DNA from: Bacteroidales bacterium
GTDB lineage: Bacteria; Bacteroidota; Bacteroidia; Bacteroidales; UBA932
Direction of reading: 5' to 3'
Assembly (NCBI GenBank): GCA_017935505.1
Contig: JAGBHM010000026.1
Span: 62,001 to 126,000, forward strand
Length of the DNA: 64,000 nt
A program made the position numbers and the translations under genes. Below are positions 45,060-54,319 of this stretch, piece by piece (within the stretch, counting starts at the first letter, position 1; the number at the start of each line of letters is the position of its first letter). The notes beneath the pieces are model-generated. The model ran no database searches, was not told the origin of the DNA, and was given only the letters and a program-made list of their open reading frames with translations.

Positions 45060-46313
45060 TTAGCAAATTTCAAATGCTCTCTTTATCTGGTCAACGGCAT
45101 CAACTTTCTCCCATCCGAAGAATTGCACCTCTTTGGTGGTTTTCTGGCCGTTCTCGATAACCTCAACCTCTTTGGTATAAGGCTTTCTTCCCATATGGCC
45201 GTATGCTGCTGTTGCCTCAAATATAGGGTTGGTGAGTCCGAATTTCTCAACAATTTTTGCAGGACGGAGGTCAAAAATTTCTCCAACAGTTTTTGCTATT
45301 TCACCGTCGGTTTTGTTGATGAGGGATGTTCCGCGGGTATTGATGAAGATACTTACCGGTTTTGCAACTCCAATTGCATAGGCAAGCTGTACCAATACCT
45401 CTTTGGCAACACCTGCTGCAACGAGGTTTTTGGCAATGTAGCGGGCTGCATATGCTGCAGAACGGTCTACCTTAGAGGAATCTTTGCCAGAAAAGGCTCC
45501 GCCACCATGTGCACCGCGTCCACCATATGTGTCAACAACAATTTTTCGGCCTGTAAGTCCGGTATCTCCGTGAGGACCACCAATCACAAACTTTCCGGTA
45601 GGGTTTACAAAGAGAATGAAGTCATCCTTGAAGAGCTTCTGAGTCTCTGCAGGAAGCTTTGCAATCATGCGTGGCAGGAGGATATTCTTGATGTCACTCT
45701 TGATACGCTGCTGCATTGCCTGGTCGTTGTCAAACTCGTCATGCTGGGTTGAGACAACGATTGTGTGTATCCTCAGCGGTTCGTGATCATCCGAGTACTC
45801 AATTGTAAACTGTGATTTTGCATCCGGTCTCAAATATGGCATCAGGTTGGTGTTTTTCCTGATCTCTGCAAGCTCCACCAATGCAAGGTGGGCCAGATAG
45901 AGAGGCAGCGGCATATACTCTTCGGTATCGGTGCAAGCATATCCGAACATCATTCCCTGGTCTCCTGCACCCTGCTCCTCTTTGTTGGCAACAACTACTC
46001 CACGGTTGATGTCTGGAGACTGCTCATGCAGAGCTGAGAGAATACCGCAGGAGTTTCCGTCGAACATATACTCAGCTTTTGTGTAGCCTATTCTGTTTAT
46101 TACTCTGCGGGCAACTCCTTGAATATCAACATAAGCCTCTGAGCGTACCTCTCCGCCTATAACAACAAGGCCTGTACTTACGAATGTTTCACATGCTACC
46201 TTGCTCTCGGGATCCTGGCGCAGGAACTCATCGAGGATGGCATCTGAAATCTGGTCTGCAACTTTGTCGGGATGACCTTCCGATACTGATTCTGATGTAA
46301 ACAAATAAGACAT
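45060..46313 (-). CDS. metK: S-adenosylmethionine synthetase
   Basis: Cytosolic enzyme making S-adenosylmethionine from methionine and ATP. The 417 residues have [11 protein letters not shown] at the start, [32 protein letters not shown] and the late [19 protein letters not shown]. It is a full-length metK. The leader holds a SAM-II riboswitch, so its own product should shut it off. Only 31 bases separate it from the HprK-like gene, and no terminator is visible between, so the cassette downstream may be under the same control. Confidence 0.97.
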   Translation of the reverse strand: MSYLFTSESVSEGHPDKVADQISDAILDEFLRQDPESKVACETFVSTGLVVIGGEVRSEAYVDIQGVARRVINRIGYTKAEYMFDGNSCGILSALHEQSPDINRGVVVANKEEQGAGDQGMMFGYACTDTEEYMPLPLYLAHLALVELAEIRKNTNLMPYLRPDAKSQFTIEYSDDHEPLRIHTIVVSTQHDEFDNDQAMQQRIKSDIKNILLPRMIAKLPAETQKLFKDDFILFVNPTGKFVIGGPHGDTGLTGRKIVVDTYGGRGAHGGGAFSGKDSSKVDRSAAYAARYIAKNLVAAGVAKEVLVQLAYAIGVAKPVSIFINTRGTSLINKTDGEIAKTVGEIFDLRPAKIVEKFGLTNPIFEATAAYGHMGRKPYTKEVEVIENGQKTTKEVQFFGWEKVDAVDQIKRAFEIC

Positions 46314-46364
46314 AAACTAAATAATTTAAAGATTTTTAATTATTTAGAAAGGCTTGACAGATAG

Positions 46365-46413
46365 CGTTTTAGCATTTTTTAGCGTGGTTGCAAGCAGTCA
46401 AATCTTTCCACTA
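46365..46413 (-). ncRNA. SAM-II riboswitch in the metK leader
   Basis: On the minus strand the leader reads GTGG-AAAGATTTGAC-TGCTTGCAA-CCAC, then GCTAAA and, after AAAT, GCTAAAA. The core GATTTG..., CTTGCA...CCAC and the tail with repeated GCTAAA match the SAM-II (metA RNA) consensus and its pseudoknot layout. It lies between the promoter and metK, about 50 bases before the ATG. SAM binding would hide the ribosome site or stop elongation and lower metK. Identified by eye against the recalled consensus. Confidence 0.85.
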
Positions 46414-46429
46414 TTCCTTAATCAGGGCG

Positions 46430-46437
46430 CAAAGGTA
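46430..46437 (-). promoter_or_regulatory. -7 element of the metK promoter
   Basis: TACCTTTG on the minus strand, a full TAnnTTTG match, starts the leader that contains the SAM-II aptamer. The upstream TTTG is replaced by an A/T-rich stretch. Confidence 0.7.
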
Positions 46438-46496
46438 GTATAAAAATCCATATTAAAAAATATTAACAGGTTATTAACATTTTTGGGTGTCGGATA

Positions 46497-46528
46497 TTTG
46501 GATGATATTTTGGTTTGATATATTTTTG
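46497..46528 (+). promoter_or_regulatory. Promoter of the nuclease/Oar operon
   Basis: TTTG (46497-46500) and TATTTTTG (46521-46528) with 20 bases between, close to consensus. The leader before the ATG at 46560 is about 28 bases. Confidence 0.65.
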
Positions 46529-46559
46529 CGTGCGAAAAGAAAAAAGATATACTCAGCCT

Positions 46560-48695
46560 ATGAAACAGACTAACTTACTTACCTTTCTATTATCGTTTGC
46601 AATATTGTTGCTCTCTTGTTCAAGCGAAGAATTTGTAGAGAAAATAACCCTCGACAAGTCCCAGCTGAATGTGTCGGCAGATGGAATTTCTGAAAATGTG
46701 GCTGTAACTTCCAATGTGTCATGGACCGCAACATACCTTAATGATGCGGGTACTACAGATTTGAACTGGATAACAGTCTCTCCATCAAAAGGAGAGGGAA
46801 ATGGAACCATAAGTATCTCTGTATCAAAGAATGGCGGGAAGGCCAGAAGTGCAGAGGTCAAAGTCTTCTCTTCGAAGGCGGAAGGCACAGTTGTAGTGTA
46901 TCAGGCGGCTGGAGTGGAAGAGCCTGATGAGCCAGGTGATGAGCCGGGAGATGATCCTGGCAGCGATGATTCGCAATACACAGCAATATCAAAAGTCCGT
47001 GCGTTGTATACCGGCACAGACTACAAGATAGCAGAAGATATCACAATTGCCGGTACTGTGATAAGTGATTACCGCAGAAATACATCGGGCGGCCTCAATA
47101 ACTATACATCGGCAAAAGCCATTATAGTATCGGATGGCAATTCAGGCATAATGCTCTATTGTGGTGCAGACAATACCGAATTCGCCAGAGGAGATAAAGT
47201 TACCGTAAAACTGAAAGACCAGACACTCTCTGTATACAATGGCGGTCCTCTTCAGGTAAACGGACTTCCTCTTGCAAACATTGCAAAGATCGGAACAGAG
47301 ACACCGGTTGCAAAAGAGATAACCGCTTCTGAACTGGTTACAGGCGCGTATGAGAGCACATATGTTGCTGTAAAGGATGTTCAGGTATCTTCTGATGATT
47401 TGGCAAAGACATTCGTAATGTCCGATTCCCATACAAGCATAGCAATAGAGGCAAAGACCGGTGAGATGTTTGATATATTCTCATCAAAATATGCTGTGTT
47501 CGGAACAGAGACTGTTCCTCAAGGAAGCGGTACCCTCAAGGGTATTGCAGGGGTGAACAACGGCAAATACCAGCTGTCGGTTTCAGACAGAAATGATTAT
47601 GCAGGCCTTACAAATGCAAGGTTTGTCTCTGCCCCTAAATTTGCATTGTCATACACAGAGATGAATGTGGCAGGAGAGGGCTCGTCAATTAAGGTGAAGC
47701 TCACTGCAAATGTGGAGTGGACAGCCAGCTCTTCAAATCCGGACTTCCAGTTGAGCCAGTCGAGCGGAAATGCAAGTGCTGAGATAACAATAAATTATAC
47801 TCAGAATCCAAGCACAACAGCAACCCGTACAGCTACTATAACATTCAAGACAACAAATGCTGAGGTGGCAAACAATATAATAACCTTGAAAATAACCCAG
47901 TATGCGTATGAGTCGCTTGTTTCGGATCCTGTAAACAAATGGATTGAACTTCCTAAGATTACACCGGCCGACGGATTTGCATACATTACACATGATATCG
48001 ACCTCAATGGCAAAAAGGTTAGGAACTACTCATATTGGCTCGACGGAAACAACCGTTATGCTCAGTGGGTTGCCTATACATTATATAAAGGTATAGATGC
48101 AAGCAATACAAGCAGGTCTGATGCCTGGAATTTCGACCCTAAGGTTCCTAAGAGATGCCAGCCTGTGCTGGCAAAAGGATGGGGTGTTACCGGTTATGAC
48201 AGGGGACACCAGCTCCCTTCTGCAGACCGTCTCCACTCAGTTGCTGCAAATGAGTCAACATTCTATTATATAAATATGACTGCCCAGAACAGCTCCCTCA
48301 ACCAAGGTATCTGGGGCAAACTGGAGACCAATGTGAGAAACTGGGCCAACAGTTGCGATACTCTCTATGTGGTTACAGGTGCTGTGGCAACAACAAAGGA
48401 GAATACAACTGTCGAGTATATAAAGGATAACAGTGGAAATAATGTTGCAATACCGAAGGCTTACTTCAAAGTTGTGCTGAGATACAAGAAATCGGATACA
48501 ACAAATGGCGGATATTCTGCTGTAGGTTTCTGGTTTGAGAACAAAGCCAATTCTGACGCTTCAATTGCAACCAAACATGCAAAGAGCGTGAAGGCTATAG
48601 AGGAGCTTACCGGATTCGACTTCTTCCACAATTTGGATGATTCAATAGAGAGTGCGGTAGAGGGCTCTGTGACTACCTCTATCTGGGGATTGTAA
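46560..48695 (+). CDS. Surface lipoprotein with BACON domains and a DNA/RNA non-specific endonuclease
   Basis: A 711-residue lipoprotein (lipobox LSCSSEEF with acidic +3/+4 residues, surface type). In order: BACON domain (about 25-115), an acidic Glu/Asp/Pro/Gly linker, an OB-like DUF5689-type domain (about 138-355), a second BACON (about 355-440) and a C-terminal NUC1 nuclease (about 455-711). The nuclease active site is GYDRGHQLPSADR (general-base His near residue 549) followed by NMTAQNSSLNQGIWGKLE (metal-binding Asn). It should cut DNA and RNA outside the cell. The ATG at 46560 was preferred to a non-ATG start at 46515. The Oar-like receptor follows after 55 bases. Confidence 0.9.
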   Translation: MKQTNLLTFLLSFAILLLSCSSEEFVEKITLDKSQLNVSADGISENVAVTSNVSWTATYLNDAGTTDLNWITVSPSKGEGNGTISISVSKNGGKARSAEVKVFSSKAEGTVVVYQAAGVEEPDEPGDEPGDDPGSDDSQYTAISKVRALYTGTDYKIAEDITIAGTVISDYRRNTSGGLNNYTSAKAIIVSDGNSGIMLYCGADNTEFARGDKVTVKLKDQTLSVYNGGPLQVNGLPLANIAKIGTETPVAKEITASELVTGAYESTYVAVKDVQVSSDDLAKTFVMSDSHTSIAIEAKTGEMFDIFSSKYAVFGTETVPQGSGTLKGIAGVNNGKYQLSVSDRNDYAGLTNARFVSAPKFALSYTEMNVAGEGSSIKVKLTANVEWTASSSNPDFQLSQSSGNASAEITINYTQNPSTTATRTATITFKTTNAEVANNIITLKITQYAYESLVSDPVNKWIELPKITPADGFAYITHDIDLNGKKVRNYSYWLDGNNRYAQWVAYTLYKGIDASNTSRSDAWNFDPKVPKRCQPVLAKGWGVTGYDRGHQLPSADRLHSVAANESTFYYINMTAQNSSLNQGIWGKLETNVRNWANSCDTLYVVTGAVATTKENTTVEYIKDNSGNNVAIPKAYFKVVLRYKKSDTTNGGYSAVGFWFENKANSDASIATKHAKSVKAIEELTGFDFFHNLDDSIESAVEGSVTTSIWGL

Positions 48696-48750
48696 AAACA
48701 GTGTTGATTATAATGTTCCAAAAAAAAATAATAAAACTATCTAACAATTT

Positions 48751-51700
48751 ATGAAACAAACTATTAAATGTTTTCTTGCCACTTTGGCTTGCCTGTTCGT
48801 GCTTATTCCGGCATTTGCGCAGGTAACAACATCCGGAATGAACGGATATGTTGGTGAAAAAGGTGCCGAGGCATTGGTTGGTGCAACAATTGTTGCTACA
48901 CATGTGCCTTCAGGTACACAGTATGTGGCCACCGCTAATGACGAGGGCCGTTTTGTGATTAATGGTATGCGTACCGGAGGTCCTTACAAAGTTCAGATCT
49001 CATTTATCGGAATGTCTACCATTGAGTATAAGGATATCTATCTGAAACTTGGTGAAGCTTATGAAATCAATGCGGAGATGGAGTCTTCGAATGAGTTGGA
49101 TGCAATCATCGTTGTTGGTGAAAGTGCATTCAAATCATCTCAGACTGGTGCCGCTTCTTCATTCAACCTCCAGACTGTAGAGTCTATCCCTACAATTGAT
49201 AGAAGTATTTATGATGTTGCGAAATTGTCGCCACAGGCTTCAGTAGGAAAAAATGGAGGTATCTCATTTGCAGGTTCTAACAACCGTTACAACAGCTTCC
49301 AGATCGACGGTGCCATTGCAAATGACGCATTCGGTCTCTCTTCTTCAGGAACAAACGGCGGACAGACCGGTGCCAATCCTGTGTCAATGGATGCAATTGA
49401 GGAGGTTCAGGTTGTAGTTGCTCCTTTTGATGTAAGACAATCTGGTTTTACAGGTGGTGCAATCAACGCAATTACCAAATCGGGAACAAACACTGTGAAA
49501 GGAACATTCTATTCATACTTCAATAACCAGGATATGATTGGAAAGACTCCTGGTGATGTTGCTGTAAGAGAGAAATATTCAACACAGTTGGCGCAGACTT
49601 ACGGTTTCACTGTAGGTGCTCCTATCATAAAGAACAAATTGTTCATCTTTGCCAGCGCTGAGTATTATAAAAAGACATATCCGGATGTAGATTCTCCTGC
49701 AAACGGAACATACAACAGCACTCCTCTTGCTGCTGAGGTATTTGATGCAGACGGAAACTCTTTGGGAAATATCTTCAATGAGAAGATGGCTCAGGCTATG
49801 ATCAACCATTATGAGAAGACTTTCGGCTTCAAGACAGGTGAGTCATATGGCCAGCATCAGGTTGAGGACAGGTCTATCAATGCAATGTTGCGTTTGGACT
49901 GGAATATCAACAACAATAACAAATTGATGTTGCGTTACCAGTTTATGGATGCTTTTGCAGACCAGTACAGCTCAAGCCCTAGCTCTTACAAATTCAACGG
50001 TTCTGCATACAAACAGTCAAATAAGACAAATACCCTTGTATTGGAGTTGAACTCACGTATATCAGACGAAGTTTCAAATGAGTTCCGTGCAACAGGCGTA
50101 TTTGTAAGAGATGAGCGTTCAATCGCTTATGCAGGTCCTAATATGTATATCGACGGAGATGAGATCGGTTTCTCACTCGGTACTGAGTTCTCTTCAGGTG
50201 CAAATGCCATGAGCTCGGATGCCTATACACTTACCGACAATGTCTCTATATATAAAGGTAACCACAATATCACTATCGGAACACACAATGAGTTGTTCAA
50301 ATTCTACAACATCTTCCTTCAGGGTGCTTTCGGAAGCTACTACTTCAATACTGTAGCAGATTACTTTACAAACAACTTCTACAAGTATGCTTACAAATAT
50401 GCAGACCCTGAGCTTACAAACGGCAACACCCGTTGGGGTGCAACCACTTGGGCAGCACAGTTCGGTCTGTATGTACAGGATGAGTGGAAACCTAACAAAA
50501 ACCTTACAGTTACATATGGTTTGCGTGCAGATATGCCGCTTCTTCTGAACAAACCTACAAAGAACCCTACATACAATGAGACTGACATAGCTATTGCAAA
50601 CAAAGCTTATGTGGGAACCATTCCTAGTGCAAAAGTTCTTCTCTCTCCTCGTATCGGTTTCCGTTGGTTTATGGATGAAGACCGTACCATGTTGCTCAGA
50701 GGTGGTGCAGGTCTGTTTACCGGCCGTGTACCTTTCGTATGGCTTTCAAATGCCTACAACAATACAGGTATGGAGTCTAAATCTATAACAGTAAACTCTC
50801 CTTCAAAAGATTTCCCTATTACTACAAACCCTTACAAGGATATTGTTGAGACTGGTATTGCAGCTGCTTCTGGTGGAGCTACAATCAACACTTTGGACAA
50901 GAAGTTCAAATATCCTCAGGTATTCCGTGCAAACTTGGGTTATGAGTATATGTTTGCAAAAGGATGGAAATTCACATTTGACGCATTGTATTCAAAAACA
51001 CTCAACAACGTATTCTTCAAGAACCTTGCACTTACTAGCAAGAATGTTGTTTATGGTGTGAACGCAACTGCAGCAGCAGAGAATGGCGCAAGCACCGCTC
51101 CATACTACACTGTTGACAAGGCTTATGCTGCTATCGTATCATTGGACAATACCAATAAAGGATATACATACTCATTCAGCGGTCAGATTGAGAAATCATT
51201 TGACTTTGGTCTTAACTTGATGGCTTCATATACATTTGGCCACTCATACTCTGTAAATGACGGTACATCTTCAGTAGCATACTCAAACTGGAAATACAAC
51301 TACTCAGTTGATACAAATGCTCCTGAACTTGGCTTCTCATTGTTCGACAGGCCTCACAAAGTAATGGCCATGATTTCTTACAACTCTCCTGTATATGCAA
51401 GAGGCTTGAAGACTACTGTTGCCTTGACATACGAGGGTGCCAGCGGACAGAGATACTCTTACTCAATGAATGAGTCGTCAGACTTTAACGGTGACGGACA
51501 GAAAGGTAACTCAGTATTGTATATCCCAACACAAAAAGAGGTTGGTATGATGAGCTGGGCAGATCCTGCAGATGCTGCAAAATTTGAATCATTTATCAGA
51601 AATGATGAGTATTTGAACAGCAACAGGGGCCAGTGGTCAGACAGATATGCCGGCATAGGTAAATTTGAACACCATTTCGATTTGCATATTGCACAGGACT

Positions 51701-51954
51701 TCTTCTATGACAAAGAGAACGGCAGAAAACTTCAGTTCATTGTAGACTTCATCAACTTCAGCAACTTGCTTAACCCTGAGTGGGGTATCTACTATTCAGG
51801 TGCATACAATGTGCAGATACTCAATGTTACCGCTTTGAGCAAAGATAGCAAAGGCAATATGACCCCTACATATAAATTCAATCCTAAGACTTTGTATGTG
51901 AGTGATTTCATGTCGAGATGGAGATGTCAGTTAGGCTTTAGACTAACATTCTAA
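48751..51954 (+). CDS. Oar-like TonB-dependent outer-membrane protein
   Basis: A 1067-residue outer-membrane barrel. After the signal (IPAFAQ) comes a carboxypeptidase-like domain (VGATIVATHVPSGTQYVA). The plug contains the Oar signature: FEVAKLSPQ-like YDVAKLSPQAS, AGSNNRYNSFQIDGAIANDAF, and PFDVRQSGFTGGAINAITKSGTN in segments. It lacks the SusC motif and no SusD partner follows. Oar proteins are linked to TonB-powered protein secretion in Myxococcus and to uptake in others. It lies between the nuclease and a BACON/OB lipoprotein (31 bases), so one transcript is likely. Confidence 0.9.
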   Translation: MKQTIKCFLATLACLFVLIPAFAQVTTSGMNGYVGEKGAEALVGATIVATHVPSGTQYVATANDEGRFVINGMRTGGPYKVQISFIGMSTIEYKDIYLKLGEAYEINAEMESSNELDAIIVVGESAFKSSQTGAASSFNLQTVESIPTIDRSIYDVAKLSPQASVGKNGGISFAGSNNRYNSFQIDGAIANDAFGLSSSGTNGGQTGANPVSMDAIEEVQVVVAPFDVRQSGFTGGAINAITKSGTNTVKGTFYSYFNNQDMIGKTPGDVAVREKYSTQLAQTYGFTVGAPIIKNKLFIFASAEYYKKTYPDVDSPANGTYNSTPLAAEVFDADGNSLGNIFNEKMAQAMINHYEKTFGFKTGESYGQHQVEDRSINAMLRLDWNINNNNKLMLRYQFMDAFADQYSSSPSSYKFNGSAYKQSNKTNTLVLELNSRISDEVSNEFRATGVFVRDERSIAYAGPNMYIDGDEIGFSLGTEFSSGANAMSSDAYTLTDNVSIYKGNHNITIGTHNELFKFYNIFLQGAFGSYYFNTVADYFTNNFYKYAYKYADPELTNGNTRWGATTWAAQFGLYVQDEWKPNKNLTVTYGLRADMPLLLNKPTKNPTYNETDIAIANKAYVGTIPSAKVLLSPRIGFRWFMDEDRTMLLRGGAGLFTGRVPFVWLSNAYNNTGMESKSITVNSPSKDFPITTNPYKDIVETGIAAASGGATINTLDKKFKYPQVFRANLGYEYMFAKGWKFTFDALYSKTLNNVFFKNLALTSKNVVYGVNATAAAENGASTAPYYTVDKAYAAIVSLDNTNKGYTYSFSGQIEKSFDFGLNLMASYTFGHSYSVNDGTSSVAYSNWKYNYSVDTNAPELGFSLFDRPHKVMAMISYNSPVYARGLKTTVALTYEGASGQRYSYSMNESSDFNGDGQKGNSVLYIPTQKEVGMMSWADPADAAKFESFIRNDEYLNSNRGQWSDRYAGIGKFEHHFDLHIAQDFFYDKENGRKLQFIVDFINFSNLLNPEWGIYYSGAYNVQILNVTALSKDSKGNMTPTYKFNPKTLYVSDFMSRWRCQLGFRLTF

Positions 51955-51985
51955 TTCTGGCAACATTAGCTAATTTTAAAACGAA

Positions 51986-54067
51986 ATGAAAAGTATGAAA
52001 AAATATTTATTATATCTTTTGATGGCATTTGCAGCAATCTCTTTCACCGCATGTGAGGATGATGCTGAACCGATGGGTCAATCCATCAGAGCTGATGTTC
52101 CTGAATTGAATTTTGAGGGACAGAACGGTGCCGAGCAGACTGTGTCGATTCTATCGGACGGTGATTGGGTAGCTTCGGCTCCAGAGTGGATTACAGTTAC
52201 TCCTAACTACGGTACAGGAAATATGACTGTAAGTATTAAAGTTGCAGACAACCTTGATACAGACGGAACTCTCGCTGCCGAGAGAAAAGGTTCTGTGACA
52301 TTCAGCGTACTTGAGTCTGCTGCAACAGTTGCAATTATCCAAGCCGGTGACCCTGCAAAGAAACCTGTGGAGCCTGCAAAAATTACAATTGCAGAGTTTA
52401 ATGCAGCTGCAGAGGATGAAACAGTATTCTATGAACTTACCGGTACAATTTCTGGTGTGAAGAGCACATATTATGGAAACTTCAATATCACAGATCCAAC
52501 AGGAACAGTATATGTATATGGTCTGTATGACAAACAGGGTGGTGAGTATGGCGCATTTGAGAACCTCGGTTTGAGCGAAGGCGACCTTATCACACTCCGT
52601 GGATACAGAGGTTCATACAACGGTCTTATCGAGGTTATGGGCGGTTACTATGTATCACATGTCGCTTCATTGGTATCTGCAACTCCATCAGAGGTTGAGC
52701 TTCCTATCGAGGGTGGTGAGTTTGAGATAGCCCTTGCATATAAAGGTGAAAGTTTTGAGGTTGCAATTGACGATGCTGCAAAATCATGGTTGAACATGGG
52801 TGCTATCAGACCTGACGGTGACACTACAAGAATTTCATTCTCAGCAGGTGAAAACCTTGGCGGTTTGCGTAACGCTACAATATCATTTACCTCTTCTAAA
52901 GGTGATGTTGTATCAACCGTAACAACCAATGTAAAACAGGAGGGTTCAATTGTTGATATTTCAATTGCTGACTTCTTGACAAAAGAGGATGGTCCTGCAT
53001 TGTACAGATTGACCGGTAAAATCAAGAGCATTGTAAAAGAGGAGTATGGTAATATCTACTTGGAAGATGCCACAGGTGAGGTATATGTTTATGGTGTTAC
53101 TGCAACAGCTGTTGAGAAAAATGACAAATCATTTGCATCACTTGGCCTTAAAGTGGGAGATATCCTCACTATAGTTGGAACAAAGAGCTCATACAAAGGA
53201 GAGCCACAAGCCGGTTACAACAATGTTCCTGCTTACTACGAATCTCATATCTCATATACTGAGTCAACAGTGGCAGACTTCCTTGCAGCATCAACCGGTG
53301 ATGCCTATTACAAACTCACTGGAACTGTGAAGAATCTCTCAAACGGCACATATAACAATGCTGAGATTTATGGTAATTTCGACCTTGTAGATGAGGCAGG
53401 TACCTCTGTTTATGTATATGGCCTTACAAAGGCTCCTGTGGCTAAAAACGACAAATCATTTGCTTCCCTTGGAATTAAAGAGGGCGACAAAGTGACCCTT
53501 ATCGGAAAACGTGCAGAGTACAAGGGAACAGCTCAGGTAGGTTCTGCATACTATATCTCACACGAGGCCGGACAGACTGGTGGCGATGAAGGTGGCGAAG
53601 GTGGTGGTGAGGCTACTGGAGGTTATAGCTGGACTCTTGAAAGTGGCGCATTTGGCACTGTAGATGCTTTTAAATCGTCTGTCACAGCAGGTACTCCTGC
53701 CTTGACATGGACTACAGCTATAACATGGGGTGCTAATGGTGGATATATAGGATTTGATACTAATGATAGTGCAAGAGGACTTCAGCTTGGATCAGGAAGC
53801 AAGCCTGCAACAGCATTCTCATTGGAGACAACAGCTACTGGTATTACAGTTTCTTCTATTGTAATCAATGGCTCAATTGCCAGTAGCGGTACTGCAAAGG
53901 TAAGTGTGTATGTGAATGATGCAAAAGTAGGGGAGACAGTTACGCTTACAACAACAGCAACCGATTATACATTTACTTTGGGATCTGCTGTAAAAGATGC
54001 TAAAGTTAAAATAGCTTACGAGAATACTCAAAAAGCTATGTATCTTAAATCAGTTACCTTGAAATAG
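51986..54067 (+). CDS. Surface lipoprotein with BACON and repeated OB-like domains
   Basis: A 693-residue lipoprotein (TACEDDAEP, surface-type signal). It has two BACON domains (about 35-120 and 235-325) and three copies of an OB-like unit (about 130-230, 330-430 and 430-530). Each unit reads roughly YELTGTI...YGNF.I.D.TGTVYVYGL...LGLSEGD.ITLRG...YKG...YYVSH. A Gly/Glu linker (about 532-550) leads to a C-terminal jelly-roll-like domain. No catalytic motif is seen. The OB-like units may bind nucleic acid or sugars. The same OB type occurs in the nuclease, the first gene of this operon. A second ATG at 51995 is possible. Confidence 0.85.
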   Translation: MKSMKKYLLYLLMAFAAISFTACEDDAEPMGQSIRADVPELNFEGQNGAEQTVSILSDGDWVASAPEWITVTPNYGTGNMTVSIKVADNLDTDGTLAAERKGSVTFSVLESAATVAIIQAGDPAKKPVEPAKITIAEFNAAAEDETVFYELTGTISGVKSTYYGNFNITDPTGTVYVYGLYDKQGGEYGAFENLGLSEGDLITLRGYRGSYNGLIEVMGGYYVSHVASLVSATPSEVELPIEGGEFEIALAYKGESFEVAIDDAAKSWLNMGAIRPDGDTTRISFSAGENLGGLRNATISFTSSKGDVVSTVTTNVKQEGSIVDISIADFLTKEDGPALYRLTGKIKSIVKEEYGNIYLEDATGEVYVYGVTATAVEKNDKSFASLGLKVGDILTIVGTKSSYKGEPQAGYNNVPAYYESHISYTESTVADFLAASTGDAYYKLTGTVKNLSNGTYNNAEIYGNFDLVDEAGTSVYVYGLTKAPVAKNDKSFASLGIKEGDKVTLIGKRAEYKGTAQVGSAYYISHEAGQTGGDEGGEGGGEATGGYSWTLESGAFGTVDAFKSSVTAGTPALTWTTAITWGANGGYIGFDTNDSARGLQLGSGSKPATAFSLETTATGITVSSIVINGSIASSGTAKVSVYVNDAKVGETVTLTTTATDYTFTLGSAVKDAKVKIAYENTQKAMYLKSVTLK

Positions 54068-54090
54068 GTTCAGGGCTGTACAACAAGCAT

Positions 54091-54137
54091 TAGCCGCCAT
54101 TGTCAGTATCAACTGGTAATGGCGGCTAGTTGTTTCT
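54091..54137 (+). terminator. Terminator of the nuclease/Oar operon
   Basis: A strong 11-base stem TAGCCGCCATT/AATGGCGGCTA starts 23 bases beyond the stop and is followed by a T-rich but broken tail. Confidence 0.7.
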
Positions 54138-54259
54138 ATATATCTCCTTTGGGTATGTTCTGCTTATTCGTATCTGTGGGTAGAGATCTCTTGTGGAATC
54201 AGAGTTTGTTGCGGTTGTAGAGTTGCATATCTCATCCCAAACACACAACTATATACGCA

Positions 54260-54289
54260 AAGAGGACAGTCCAAAAAGGCTGTCCTCTT
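54260..54289. terminator. Hairpin between convergent genes, likely terminator of the DUF4270 gene
   Basis: AAGAGGACAG/CTGTCCTCTT, a perfect 10-base stem with a 10-base loop, lies 31 bases past the minus-strand DUF4270 stop. The stretch 54068-54319 otherwise holds nothing recognisable. Confidence 0.6.
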
Positions 54290-54319
54290 CTATATTCCAA
54301 TTATTTCAATTATTGGGGC

